A program made the position numbers and the translations under genes. A model generated the notes under the pieces. It worked only from the letters and a program-made list of their open reading frames with translations, was not told where the DNA came from and ran no database searches. A DNA stretch of 64,000 nt from Skeletonema tropicum (taxonomy: Eukaryota > Bacillariophyta > Thalassiosirophyceae > Thalassiosirales > Thalassiosiraceae), in contig CM074131.1 in assembly GCA_037178625.1 (NCBI GenBank), positions 1,240,001 to 1,304,000 on the forward strand. Direction: 5' to 3'. Positions 10,558-21,753 of the stretch are shown one piece after another. Every line of letters starts with the position of its first letter. Position 1 is the first letter of the stretch.

Positions 10558-10678
10558 TGTTAGATTACACGTACGTAGATACAAGTAGAGTACGGAAATA
10601 CTCTAATCATTATCTTTTATCTCCTATCTAATCTATCAATAGCATCGATTGGAAGTAGGGAGATCGAGGATACTAACA
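10558..10678 (+). repeat. Right LTR (121 bp)
   Basis: Starts TGTTAG directly after the polypurine tract and ends CTAACA, followed by the AAAGA target-site duplication. Confidence 0.9.
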
Positions 10679-10683
10679 AAAGA

Positions 10684-11350
10684 TAGCTTCTACGAAAGTA
10701 GGAATTGGAGTTGTCCTGGATTCGGGGGGACAGCTAGTAAGTGTACAGTGGTGGACGGGAGGAATTTTTATTGGGACTCCTGAATCTTCCAGGTGCTACT
10801 AACGGGCTCTAAAAAGACCTATGCTAGGTACAATACCGCGTAAAAAAAATGCGAATCGCATTTAGGTCCCGAGTTGGAACTCGTGAATCACCTTTTTCTC
10901 TAGCGAACTCCACACAAAATCCACTCAAAATTTCCTCAAATTCATCCATACTCCCAACAACTGTGCGGACAAACCTAGTCCACAGCCTGATTAAGAGTTA
11001 TGGTAGGATTGTAACACCATCAACCAGCTATTATATGATAGCCCATATTGTTAGCTTCTATAGAACCACTGGTCAGCATTTCAACTACTATATTCGCCAT
11101 GCAGTAGTTGAGCAACATTGGACATGTGGGGTCAGGAGGAGATTATTGTTAGTGATTTTTTCTAGGTAAAATGACGAAATCGCTACTATGTTATCTCCAT
11201 CAGAAATAGATATAAATTGTTCAATTAAGGAATAATCATATTCGAATAGACTTCAGTTTGGCATCATCAATCGCCTTTTTTGTCGAAGGTCTATTTATGT
11301 GCCTGCTATAGTGTAGGTACTGACATGGTTGTTTGCTGCTTTTTGTTAGT
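10684..11350. other. Intergenic, no gene seen
   Basis: No supported ORF. The stretch around 11035-11110 (CTATAGAACCACTGGTCA...) is a diverged copy of 17615-17675, so the segmental duplication that holds the fucosyltransferase genes probably starts at or before here. Confidence 0.45.
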
Positions 11351-11358
11351 GTTTGTTA

Positions 11359-11895
11359 TAGGCGTATCGGGATAGTGGGCGCGGGGGCGTGCCCACAAGA
11401 GGGACTGGTTTGACAGGAGGCTTGAAGGGAGATTTCGGTTTTTCCTGCGGAAAACCGGCGTCGCGCCTTGGTCCTCCTGTGTGGTCTGTCACGCTAGAAA
11501 AGAGGTACTAGAGCTGCTTATTGCAGACTACGTTATGTGTATGCAAAGATGTCTCTAGTAATCAAAAAAAAAGATGAACAGCTATAGGATTGTTCTACAC
11601 GATATTGGTGCTTGATGAACAATGACCATGGCTGTTCTCTCTCTCTCAACATCCCTTCTGTCTGTCCCTAACGACCAGAGCGATGCGAGAAGCCGGAAGA
11701 AAGAGAAGGAGAAAGACAGGTGTGACGAGATCCGATTTCGTGCGGGCCAAGTCTACCTGTGATGATTTTGGGTCGATATTCGTTTGTTTTGCCCGCATTT
11801 TCGCTCATTTTCACCTGATTTATTGCAGTTGTGGGCCCCACGTGGGCATCGCCCACAAGAGGGTATGAAAAGCGCCCACTATCCCGATACGCCTA
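11359..11895. mobile_element. hAT-like MITE with 24-bp perfect terminal inverted repeats
   Basis: The left end TAGGCGTATCGGGATAGTGG (continuing GCGC) is exactly inverted at the right end (11872-11895). Both sides carry the 8-bp duplication GTTTGTTA (11351-11358 and 11896-11903). It is 537 bp and has no transposase. An internal GCCCACAAGAGGG word occurs near both ends. An 8-bp duplication and a TAGG start fit hAT elements. A more diverged relative seems to lie at 33632-33836. Confidence 0.9.
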
Positions 11896-11903
11896 GTTTG
11901 TTA

Positions 11904-12490
11904 CCATTCGCAATTTTTTGCCATTCGCAATTTTTTGGCGCGGTAGTATGTTTGAAATGACTGCATGCATACTTACTACTGGAATGGCAAAAAATGACGT
12001 CATAAAATGCCTTGCTTGTGAGAATGACCGAATGACCCAAATACTCCTCCTCATCCAGCGCAGCGAGCGGCGTCACGTGCTAGGCTCACGCCATTGCCTT
12101 CCTCTGTGTAAGGGCTGTTCAAACCGAGGCCCTTCAATGAAGACTAATGACCAGTGACTGATTCCACCAGGTACTCTGTAGAGTGAAGAGTGACAAGAAG
12201 GACACGTACATGCACGCCGAAGAGTTGTTGCTGCGCACTCCTAAGAAGTAATGGCTATTCAAACCAAGTGTCCCTCATGAATGACCAATGACCGAGTGAT
12301 TCCACAGGTACAAAAGTGACAAAACATAGTAATTCCATAAGTAGTATCCAATACCACGTATTTACTCACAATTTAAACATCGCCGAGTTGTTGTGCCTGA
12401 GTACTGTTGACTGTGTATTGTATGAGACGGTCATTGTCAAAGAAACTTTCCCACCTATCCTCTTAATACGCTTGCAACTAACAAACAACC
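11904..12490. promoter_or_regulatory. 5' flank of fucosyltransferase copy 1 (duplicated segment)
   Basis: Aligns over most of its length with 18060-18592 upstream of copy 2, with scattered indels (shared words include ACTGATTCCACCAGGTACTC and GAATGACC repeats). Upstream identity is clearly lower than coding identity. No separate gene was seen. Confidence 0.6.
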
Positions 12491-14171
12491 ATGCCGTCCT
12501 CTACTCAGAAGTGCTCTCCTATGACAAAGGCCTACACAGCTACCCTCCTTCTCTGTGCTGCCACATCGCCTTTCTTAATGAATCTACAGGGTTCCCTCTC
12601 TTCATTCTACCCCTCCAGTTCCTCCTTCCTAAATTATCGACGACTATCCTTCATTGACTTCGAGAAGTATTCCACACTGCAAGATGTGAATGATATCGAT
12701 CAATCCATTGAGCGAAGGGCTAAGGCCACAGCCAGTGCTGATAAATGCGATAACATGCTCCTCTATTTACCCGATGTGGAACACTATTCTTCTCACGGTC
12801 ATGGAAGTCAACTCAACAATTACATAGTGGCCGTCTTGACTGGGACGTATCTTAATCGCAATGTTCTAGTACTCGATCCACCCAATAATGGGAGCTCCTA
12901 CGCTGGCGCATCACAATTTGGTTGCCCAAAGGATGCCTTTGACGAAGATCAAATGCAATCACAAGCTTCATCGTCCGATAGTTGGCAAGTTAAGGAGGAC
13001 TTCCCCGGAGGATTTTCCAGACTCATTGATCACCCAACATGGCTAAGTGGTGGGTGTCCCATTCCCTGTGTCGACACGTATGATTACAACGATTGGGCCC
13101 GTTTCGCTAGTTCATCTACATTCAAGTCACCCATCACATGCGAAGAGAATGGACGGACAGTCAATGTGATTGCGACGTCTGGGAGAGGAGTTCGCGACTA
13201 CTTTCTTTCCAAGAAAAGAGGGAATGATCAAGAACAATTTGTATCCAGTGAAGGATGGGCAATGAGATTGGGTGCCACATCGGATGAGGCCAAGATATTC
13301 TCCACTTTGTCTGGGAGTATAATGTGGGATTACGCAGTAGGGTTGATGAACAAGGCTGGGTTTATGCGGTTACAGCCATGGATTGCACGTGATGTGGAAG
13401 AGTTCCTCCAGTCATTTGATCTGTATCAAAGGATAGGTGAGAAGGATGAAGCTTATGATGCCATTCATGTGCGACGTGGTGATAAATTGATTTATGAGGC
13501 ACGTAGTCAAGTGGTAAGGTATTGGTTGACCAAGGGTCATCGCGATAAGGCAAACTTACCCACAGACTACATTCCTTTTGCTCATTACTTGGATCAATTT
13601 AAGAAGGCCGAATGCCCTGTGAATGAACAGGGTGAGGTGGAGAGGATTAAACGCATTGTGTACGTCGCCACGGATGATCCGGTCGTTGTGAAGAAGGAGA
13701 TCGCCAACCTGCCCCATCACATTGACGAGCGTACGATATTGTGGAACAATTGTCATGAATTGTCGTTCTATTTCAACCCTACAGAAGAGACCGCCTTTCA
13801 TTTGAATGGAGATGGAGAAGGAGGGTTTCGCGATGGGTCGATGGACAATTGTTTCTACAGGTATCATAGGAATATTGCGAGTGTTACAGATATGATGATA
13901 TTAGCCAAGGCGAGGACTGTCGTGTGAGTGCTTGTTGTCTTGTCTGTCTTCTTCTTTTGCAACCTTCTGATTGTTTGTTCACGCGCTGACTCTCAAACTT
14001 TGTGCAACTCTACTTATGAAATATTTCAGTGGAGAGTTCAATTCCAACTGGGGAAGATTACTACGAACTATGAGGGTGAGATTAGAAGACAGTGGAGAAG
14101 CAGTGTTCTCAAAAACTCTTGATATGAGAATTGCCTGGGGTGTACTGGAACCGAGGCTGCCAGGATGGTAG
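12491..14171 (+). CDS. Fucosyltransferase-like type II membrane protein, copy 1
   Basis: Exon 1 (12491-13923) and exon 2 (14030-14171) are joined across a 106-bp intron (GTGAGT donor, ATTTCAG acceptor), giving 524 aa. Without the splice the protein would stop 50 residues early. The spliced tail TVVGEFNSNWGRLLRTM reads as a proper glycosyltransferase C-terminus and is conserved in copy 2. After a short start, residues ~15-40 form a hydrophobic signal anchor. Around residue 325 is HVRRGDKL and around 390 YVATDDPVV, matching the GDP-fucose-binding motifs of FUT8/O-fucosyltransferase-type enzymes. A role in Golgi glycan fucosylation is inferred; the exact linkage is unknown. It differs from copy 2 at only a few residues. 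Confidence 0.8.
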
Positions 14172-14389
14172 AGCTGAGCCACATTGTTGAAGAAGTGTGA
14201 TTGAGTAAGGAAAGATTTGTTCTACAAGCTTTTACTCATGTTTATGTTGTGTACAGCTCAGGTTCAGCCCTGATCAAGAGATACCTTTCTCTAGAAATGG
14301 AATCCAGAGTTGCGCCAGAACTTGTTTACGGCCTTCACCTTAAATCGGAGTAAAAAATATCGTTCTAACAATAATAGAAGCAAATATCA
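14172..14389. other. 3' flank shared by both fucosyltransferase copies
   Basis: About 200 bp after the stop are nearly identical to 20273-20440, after which the satellite arrays begin in both copies. Confidence 0.6.
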
Positions 14390-16720
14390 CCTGATCAGAC
14401 GCGAATTAGCACTTAAAAGACAGCTAGCGTGCGTAGAAGCGATTCTACAGTCTCGAAGCTGATATGAGAGGTCCAGTGTGGGCTGGCTTGCTGCACCTCA
14501 TTAATTCAAATCGTATCTGAGTGAGTGAATATGCGCATGAGCCGCTTCTAGTGGCCCATTATAGTCGGCGGTGATACTACACAAGCACATTAGCACTGCT
14601 CAGACGGCTGGCGTGTGTAGAAGCGATGCTACAGTCTCGAAGCTGATCTGAGAGGTCCAGTGTGGGCTGGCCAGCTGCTCCTGATTTGCTTCAAATCGTA
14701 TTCATCGTAGTGAATATACGCATGAGCCGCTTCTAGTGGCCCATTACAGTCGGCGGTGATATGTACTAGACAAGCACATTAGCACTGCTCAGACGGCTGG
14801 CGTGCGTAGAAGCGATGCTACAGTCTAGTAGCTGATCTAAGAGGTCCAGTGTGGGCTGGCCAGCTGCACCTCATTAATCCAAATCGTATCTATCGTCGTG
14901 AATATACGCATGAGCCGCTATTAGTGGCCCATTATAGTCGGCGGTGATACCAGACAAGCACATTAGCACTGCTCAGACGGCTGGCGTGTATGGAAGCGAT
15001 GCTACAGTCTCGAAGATGATCTGAGAGGTCCAGTGTGGGCTGGCCAGCTGCACCTCATTAATCCAGATTGTATCTTTCGTAGTGAATATACGCATGAGCC
15101 GCTATTAGTGGCCCATTATACTCGGCGGTGATACTACACAAGCACATTAGCACTGCTCAGACGGCTGGCGTGCGTAGAAGCGATGCTACAGTCTCGAAGC
15201 TGATCTGAGAGGTCCAGTGTGGGCTGGCCAGCTGCACCTCATTAATCCAAATCATATCTATCGTCGTGAATATACGCATGAGCCGCTATTAGTGGCCCAT
15301 TACAGTCGGCGGTGATATGTACTAGACAAGCACATTAGCACTGCTCAGACGGCTTACTTGCAAAGAAGCGATGCTACAGTCTCGAAGCTGATATGAGAGG
15401 TCCAGTGTGGGTTGGCCAGCTGCACCTCATTAATCCAGATTGTATATATCGTCGTGAATATACGCATGAGCCGCTTCTAGTGGCCCATTATAGTCGGCGG
15501 TGATACTACACAAGCACATTAGCACTGCTCAGACGGCTGGCGTGCGTAGAAGCGATGCTACAGTCTCGTGGCTGATCTGAGAGGTCCAGTGTGGGCTGGC
15601 CAGCTGCATCTCATTAATCCAAATCATATCTATCGTCGTGAATATACGCATGAGCCGCTTCTAGTGGCCCATTATAGTCGGCGGTGATACTACACAAGCA
15701 CATTAGCACTGCTCAGACGGCTGGCGTGTGTAGAAGCGATGCTACAGTCTCGAAGCTGATCTGAGAGGTCCAGTGTGGGCTGGCCAGCTGCACCTCATTA
15801 ATCCAAATCATATCTATCGTCGTGAATATACGCATGAGCCGCTTCTAGTGGCCCATTACAGTCGGCGGTGATATGTACTAGACAAGCACATTAGCACTGC
15901 TCAGACGGCTTACTTGCAAAGAAGCGATGCTACAGTCTCGAAGCTAATCTGAGAGGTCCAGTGTGGGCTGGCCAGCTGCACCTCATTAATCCAGATTGTA
16001 TCTTTCGTCGTGAATATACGCATGAGCCGCTTCTAGTGGCCCATTATAGTCGGCGGTGATACTACACAAGCACATTAGCACTGCTCAGACGGCTGGCGTG
16101 CGTAGAAGCGATGCAACAGTCTCGAAGCTGATCTGAGAAGTCCAGGGTGGGCTGGCCAGCTGCACCTCATTAATCCAAATCGTATTTATTGTCGTGAATA
16201 TACGCATGAGCCGCTTCTAGTGGCCCATTACAGTCGGCGGTGATACTAGACTAGCACATTAGCACTGCTCAGACGGCTGGCGTGTGTAGAAGCTATGCTA
16301 CAGTCTCGAAGCTGATCTGAGAGGTCCATTGTGGGCTTGCGAGCAGCACCTCTATCTTCTACACCAAATCTTATCCATAGTCGTGAATATACGCATGAGC
16401 TACTTCTAGGGGCCCATTATACTTATTGAAGATACTAGACAAGCACATTAGCACTGCTCAGACGGCTGGCGTGCGTAGAAGCGATGCAACAGTCTCGAAG
16501 CTGATCTGAGATGTCCAGTGTGGGCTGGCCAGCAGCTCCTTGTTCTACCATACCAAATCGTATCCATTGTCGCTAATATGCGCATGAGCCGCTTTCGCTG
16601 GTGTTTTTTACGTGGTGGCGATAGCCATGAAGTATGCTTTCACTCTTTCGACGTCTTGCGTGCTTAGAAACGATGCTACAGTCTCTAAGGTGATATTAGA
16701 GGGTCTTTTTTCGTTCACAG
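14390..16720 (+). repeat. ~185-bp tandem satellite array A (about 12 units)
   Basis: Twelve recognisable units with a period of about 183-189 bp. Landmarks in each unit are GAAGCGATGCTACAGTCTCG, GCTGATCTGAGAGGTCC, a GCTGGCCAGC palindrome, GAGCCGCTTCTAGTGGCCC and CACTGCTCAGACGGCTGG. Units diverge toward the right end (16370 onward), as expected at an array edge. It lies about 220 bp downstream of fucosyltransferase copy 1. Shorter arrays of the same family occur at 20510-21125 and 55546-57200. No ORF persists across units. Confidence 0.9.
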
Positions 16721-17229
16721 TAAACAAGTATATATATTTTTTTTCAAGCTGTCAAAATGAGCATTGAAGTGTGCTTATTATGAAATTTGACTAGTTAGGA
16801 TGTTATAGGAGGTAAGAGGTGCTGCTCATGCCCCATTTGGAGACAGGCCTACTGACAATCTCTTCAAGGCCCTGACTGAGTCCTATTTGGGCAGACCTGA
16901 GCACCACTTTATTTAGACAGTCTATTGTGTGTAGCGCAGTCAAAGTTGGTAGAATCCACTGTCTATAGGCAATTATTAAAGTAGTTTATATCATTTAGAC
17001 GAAGAATAAGTGGTTTCAGAACATTCGATCACAAAGCAGTGACCTGGGATGCATCCTGTGACTGTGACGTCATCTGGGGAAGTACATTGTGTCCAACACT
17101 GTCAGCTTCGTCATAGATAGGTCCTGATTGCATATTAAAGTCGACTTAGATAGTAGAGAAGGAAATCAGTCAGGTTTTCAAGAATTAACCACATCGACGG
17201 GCGCAACAACATTGATATTATGCAGCGCA
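16721..17229. other. Intergenic, no gene seen
   Basis: No supported ORF or repeat was recognised between the satellite edge and the LTR-like block. Confidence 0.4.
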
Positions 17230-17580
17230 TGTTAGGCATCAAATCCGAATCGTTCGGACCTCAATCTTGTGACGGACGGACGATGGAGGCGTCATCAAGA
17301 TCGTTCCTCTAACCTCCATGTCGATTGGCACGCCAAGACGCTTGGGTTCAGCTGTTAGTTTGTAGATAACAATCGACCCACTCCCCACCCTTTAACCAAC
17401 GGGGGCACAAAAACCGTCGGGATCGGACGGTACCAACCTGGCTGCTACGGCGGGACAAATTTTTCACTGGAAAAATTGTCTCTGTCACTGAAACTCCACA
17501 CAAAACACTAACAAAACACAAAAAACACGAGTTCTACACCCTTACATGGAGGTTCTGTGCCTCCATGTCGACCCCTAACA
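17230..17580. repeat. Possible solo LTR or LTR-like block
   Basis: Begins TGTTAG and ends CTAACA, as the LTRs at 9212 do, and is about 350 bp long. It contains an 8-bp hairpin CATGGAGG...CCTCCATG near its right end (17545-17567). I see no flanking target-site duplication (GCGCA versus CAAAT), so the call is weak. Confidence 0.3.
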
Positions 17581-18592
17581 CAAATAGTCGATCATAATAC
17601 GATAGTACAGACTATTAGCGTTCGATAGAACCACTGGTCAACGTTATATGCAGTATACTCGCATAGCAGCAGCAGTACAGGCATGCAGATCTGCCGTAGG
17701 CATGCTCATTCTAGCTCGAAATAGCAGTTATTGGTAACAAATTCGTCGGTAGGTGCTCTATCTCGACGAATTTTATTCGCTTCCGCATCAAATATTGTAC
17801 ATACACTGTTTGGGATGCTACTTTCAACTGATCTATGAATTTTCGTCGGGCAAGATGGCCATATTTAGACTATTACAATTTTGTTAGTGATTAGTGATTT
17901 GTGTGTAAAATTGTGAGCTGTCACGGCTGGTCACGGCGCGACAGTGACAATTATTTCCCGCCAGTAGGTAAGTAGACATAGGTACTAAGTATATATGTAT
18001 GTTGTAAGTATGCATGTTCACACATACAACAGCTCTCCTGCCTAGGTACCTGACCATTTAATTGGGGAATGACCAATGACTGCATACAGCCCAACCATCG
18101 GTACTGGAATGACATACCTACAATGCTCTGATATTGTACATGATGACGTCAAAAAATGCCTTTTGCTCAGTAAGAATGACCAATGACCCAAATACTCCTC
18201 CTCGCTCTCCATCCAGCTACAACATACATATCCAGCGGCTGAGTGGCTCGCCATTGCCTTCCTCGCTCATAAGATGGGCTGTTCAAACCGAGTGCCCCTC
18301 ATTCAATGAAGACCAATGACCAGTGACTGATTCCACCAGGTACTCTGTAGAGTGAAGAGTGACAAGAAGGACACTTACATGCATGACCGAGTGATTCCAC
18401 AGGTACAAAAGTGACAAACATAGTAATTCCATAAGTAGTACTCCTATCCAATACCACGTATTTTTTACTCTCAATTTAAACATCGCCGAGTTGTCCTGAG
18501 AACTGTTGACTGTGTATTGTATGAGACCGGTCATTGTCAAAGAAACTTTCCCACCTATACCCTCTTAATACGCTTGCAACTAACAAACAACC
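17581..18592. promoter_or_regulatory. 5' flank of fucosyltransferase copy 2 (duplicated segment)
   Basis: 17600-17690 is a diverged match to 11025-11110, and 18060-18592 matches 11904-12490. The hAT-like MITE present in copy 1's flank is absent here. No other gene was seen. Confidence 0.55.
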
Positions 18593-20272
18593 ATGCCGTC
18601 CTCTACTCAGAAGTGCTCTCCTATGACAAAGGCCTACACAGCTACCCTCCTTCTCTGTGCTGCCACATCGCCTTTCTTAATGAATCTACAGGGTTCCCTC
18701 TCTTCATTCTACCCCTCCAGTTCCTCCTTCCTAAATTATCGACGACAATCCTTCATTGACTTCGAGAAGTATTCCACACTGCAAGATGTGAATGATATCG
18801 ATCAATCCATTGAGCGAAGGGCTAAGGCCACAGCCAGTGCTGATAAATGCGATAACATGCTCCTCTATTTACCCGATGTGGAGCACTATTCTGCTCACGG
18901 TCATGGAAGTCAACTCAACAATTACATAGTGGCCGTCTTGACTGGGACGTATCTTAATCGCAATGTTCTAGTACTCGATCCACCCAATAATGTGAGCTCC
19001 TACGCTGGCGCATCACAATTTGGTTGCCCAAAGGATGCCTTTGACGAAGATCAAATGCAATCACAAGCTTCATCGTCCGATAGTTGGCAAGTCAAGGAGG
19101 ACTTCCCCGGAGGATTTTCCAGACTCATTGATCACCCAACATGGCTAAGTGGTGGGTGTCCCATTCCCTGTGTCGACACGTATGATTACAACGATTGGGC
19201 CCGTTTCGCTAGTTCATCTACATTCAAGTCACCCATCACATGCGAAGAGAATGGACGGACAGTCAATGTGATTGCGACGTCTGGGAGAGGAGTTCGCGAC
19301 TACTTTCTTTCCAAGAAAAGAGGGAATGATCAAGAACAATTTGTATCCAGTGAAGGATGGGCAATGAGATTGGGTGCCACATCGGATGAGGCCAAGATAT
19401 TCTCCACTTTGTCTGGGAGTATAATGTGGGATTACGCAGTAGGGTTGATGAACAAGGCTGGGTTTATGCGGTTACAGCCATGGATTGCACGTGATGTGGA
19501 AGAGTTCCTCCAGTCATTTGATCTGTATCAAAGGATAGGTGAGAAGGATGAAGCTTATGATGCCATTCATGTGCGACGTGGTGATAAATTGATTTATGAG
19601 GCACGTAGTCAAGTGGTAAGGTATTGGTTGACCAAGGGTCATCGCGATAAGGCAAACTTACCCACAGACTACATTCCTTTTGCTCATTACTTGGATCAAT
19701 TTAAGAAGGCCGAATGCCCTGTGAATGAACAGGGTGAGGTGGAGAGGATTAAACGCATTGTGTACGTCGCCACGGATGATCCGGTCGTTGTGAAGAAGGA
19801 GATCGCCAACCTGCCCCATCACATTGACGAGCGTACGATATTGTGGAACAATTGTCATGAATTGTCGTTCTATTTCAACCCTACAGAAGAGACCGCCTTT
19901 CATTTGAATGGAGATGGAGAAGGAGGGTTTCGCGATGGGTCGATGGACAATTGTTTCTACAGGTATCATAGGAATATTGCGAGTGTTACAGATATGATGA
20001 TATTAGCCAAGGCGAGGACTGTCGTGTGAGTGCTTGTTGTCTTGTCTGCCTCTTCTTTTGCAACCTTCTGATTGTTTGTTCACGCGCTGACTCTCAAACT
20101 TTGTGCAACTCTACTTACGAAATATTTCAGCGGAGAGTTCAATTCCAACTGGGGAAGATTACTACGAACTATGAGGGTGAGATTAGAAGACAGTGGAGAA
20201 GCAGTGTTCACAAAAACTCTTGATATGAGAATTGCCTGGGGTGTACTGGAACCGAGGCTGCCAGGATGGTAG
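18593..20272 (+). CDS. Fucosyltransferase-like type II membrane protein, copy 2
   Basis: Exons 18593-20025 and 20131-20272 are joined across a 105-bp intron, giving 524 aa. In exon 1 I see only three amino-acid differences from copy 1 (Leu/Gln near residue 52, Ser/Ala near 100, Gly/Val near 137) and a handful of silent ones. Exon 2 differs by one residue (Ser/Thr in VFSKTL/VFTKTL). The motifs HVRRGDKL and YVATDDPVV are intact. The start is conserved with copy 1, as is the hydrophobic anchor. It is a recent duplicate, or one kept alike by gene conversion; predicted function as for copy 1. Confidence 0.8.
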
Positions 20273-20509
20273 AGCTGAGCCACATTGTTGAAGAAGTGTG
20301 ATTGAGTAAGGAAAGATTTGTTCTACAAGCTTTTACTCATGTTTATGTTGTGTACAGCTCAGGTTCAGCCCTGATCAAGAGATACCTTTCTCTAGAAATG
20401 GAATCCAGAGTTGCGCCAGAACTTGTTTACGGACTTAAAGTTAGATCCGACTATTAAAATGCCATTCTAACAATAATAGAAGCATACTTCAAATGCCCAG
20501 ACAAATGTC
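20273..20509. other. 3' flank of copy 2
   Basis: Mostly identical to the 3' flank of copy 1 up to about 20435, then diverges into the satellite. Confidence 0.55.
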
Positions 20510-21125
20510 AATGAAAATTCTATGCAGGCACATTAACACTGCTCAGACGGCTGGCGTGCGTAGAAGCGATGCTACAGTCTCGTGGCTGATCTGAGAGGCT
20601 GGTGAGCAGCACCTCGATCTACCAGATTGTATCTATTGTCGTGAATATACGCATAAGCCGCATCTAGTGGCCCATCATAGTCGGCGGTGATACTACACAA
20701 GCACATTAACGGCTGTTATGCGTAGAAGCGATGCTAAAGTCTCGAAGCTGATCTGAGAGGTCCAGTGTGGGCTGGCCAGCTGCTCCTGATTTGCTTCAAA
20801 TCGTATCCATCGTAGTGAATATACGCATGAGCCGCATCTAGTGGCCCATTATAGTCGGCTGTGATATGTACTAGACAAGCACATTAGCACTGCTCAGACG
20901 GCTGGCGTGCGTAGAAGCGATGCTACAGTCTAGTAGCTGATCTGAGAGGTCCAGTGTGGGCTGGCCAGCTGCACCTCATTATTCCAAATCGTATCTATCG
21001 TCGTGAATATACGCATGAGCCGCTTCTAGTGGCCCATTATAGTCGGCGGTGATACCAGACAAGCACATTAGCACTGCTCAGACGGCTGGCGTGTATAGAA
21101 GTGATGCTACAGTCTCGTAGCTCAT
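20510..21125 (+). repeat. ~185-bp satellite array B (about 3 units)
   Basis: Same unit landmarks as array A, including GAAGCGATGCTA, GCTGATCTGAGAGG and GCCGC-TCTAGTGGCCC. The first unit is internally shortened. The array breaks off within a unit at about 21125. Confidence 0.85.
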
Positions 21126-21185
21126 CGCTCTTTATCGTTGTGTAGCTGATTGGCGTCACAAAGCGCCTTCTGCATTGCGCACAAC

Positions 21186-21565
21186 CACGGGAACCTGGGG
21201 TTGACACGTCGGGATGAAGTGATGCGACGAGTGTTTGCTATAAACACGGAAAAGATTTAAGTCGTGTTTCTCAAAATCGAGCGTTGAGGTTGATGACTGA
21301 TGGCCTATTCCTCCAAAAACTTGCTGCCAACGTGTGAAACTTGCTGCCACCGCCACGAGTGACACGCTGCTTGGCGGCGCACCGTGTCAGATGGCCGATC
21401 CGTGGCGTCGGCAGCAAGTTTTAGCAGAAAGGGCCATCAGATATTAGCCTCAACGCTCGATTTTTGAGAACCTCGACTTAAATCTTATACCATGTTTATA
21501 CAATAGCAAACTCGTCGCATCGGCCACTAACAAAAATCATCCACTGTCAACCCCAGGTTCCCGTG
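21186..21565. mobile_element. Foldback element with long inverted arms and 7-bp target duplication
   Basis: The ends read CACGGGAACCTGGGGTTGAC and its inverse, and imperfect complementarity continues inward for roughly 180 bp (for example the CAAAATCGAGCGTTGAGG arm at ~21271 and its inverse at ~21448). The flanks are GCACAAC on both sides (21179-21185 and 21566-21572). The element is 380 bp and the centre carries AAACTTGCTGCC words. No coding capacity. It sits between satellite B and the CPSF30-like gene. Confidence 0.8.
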
Positions 21566-21753
21566 GCACAACATACAAAAATAATCCACCAAACCAAGGG
21601 AAACCAAGCTAAAAACCCCGCCCATCAAACCCAGAAAAAAAAATTTCCATGACACCGACGCCCGACAGCGCCCGACGCCCCATGCTAAGTGAGCTTTCCA
21701 ACATTGAACATTATAATTATTTCTGAACAGCCGTCAAATAACATATTTCCACC

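Larger units (their letters stand above)
9212..10678 (+). mobile_element. Compact non-autonomous LTR retrotransposon, intact ends
   Basis: Two 121-bp direct repeats (9212-9332 and 10558-10678) appear identical, begin TGTTAG and end CTAACA, and are flanked by a perfect 5-bp duplication AAAGA (9207-9211 and 10679-10683). Right after the left repeat is GGTTATAGAGCC, which resembles the initiator-tRNA primer-binding site of copia-type elements. A G-rich polypurine tract (GTGGGGGGG) sits just before the right repeat. There is no reverse transcriptase, protease or integrase; the only ORF is 9361-10494. The 1,467-bp size and identical LTRs indicate recent movement using enzymes supplied by another element. 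Confidence 0.9.

Noticed and set aside
13928..14171. Separate small genes after the fucosyltransferase stop
   Set aside because: The apparent ORFs are the spliced second exon of the same gene; the GTGAGT/TTTCAG intron joins them in frame in both copies.
14390..16720. CRISPR-like array
   Set aside because: Units are ~185 bp with no unique spacers; this is an ordinary tandem satellite in a eukaryotic genome.
17230..17580. Certain solo LTR
   Set aside because: The TGTTAG/CTAACA ends are suggestive, but no target-site duplication or second copy is visible; listed only as a weak repeat.
21156..21365. 69-codon minus-strand ORF
   Set aside because: It falls within an arm of the foldback element and shows no protein signature.
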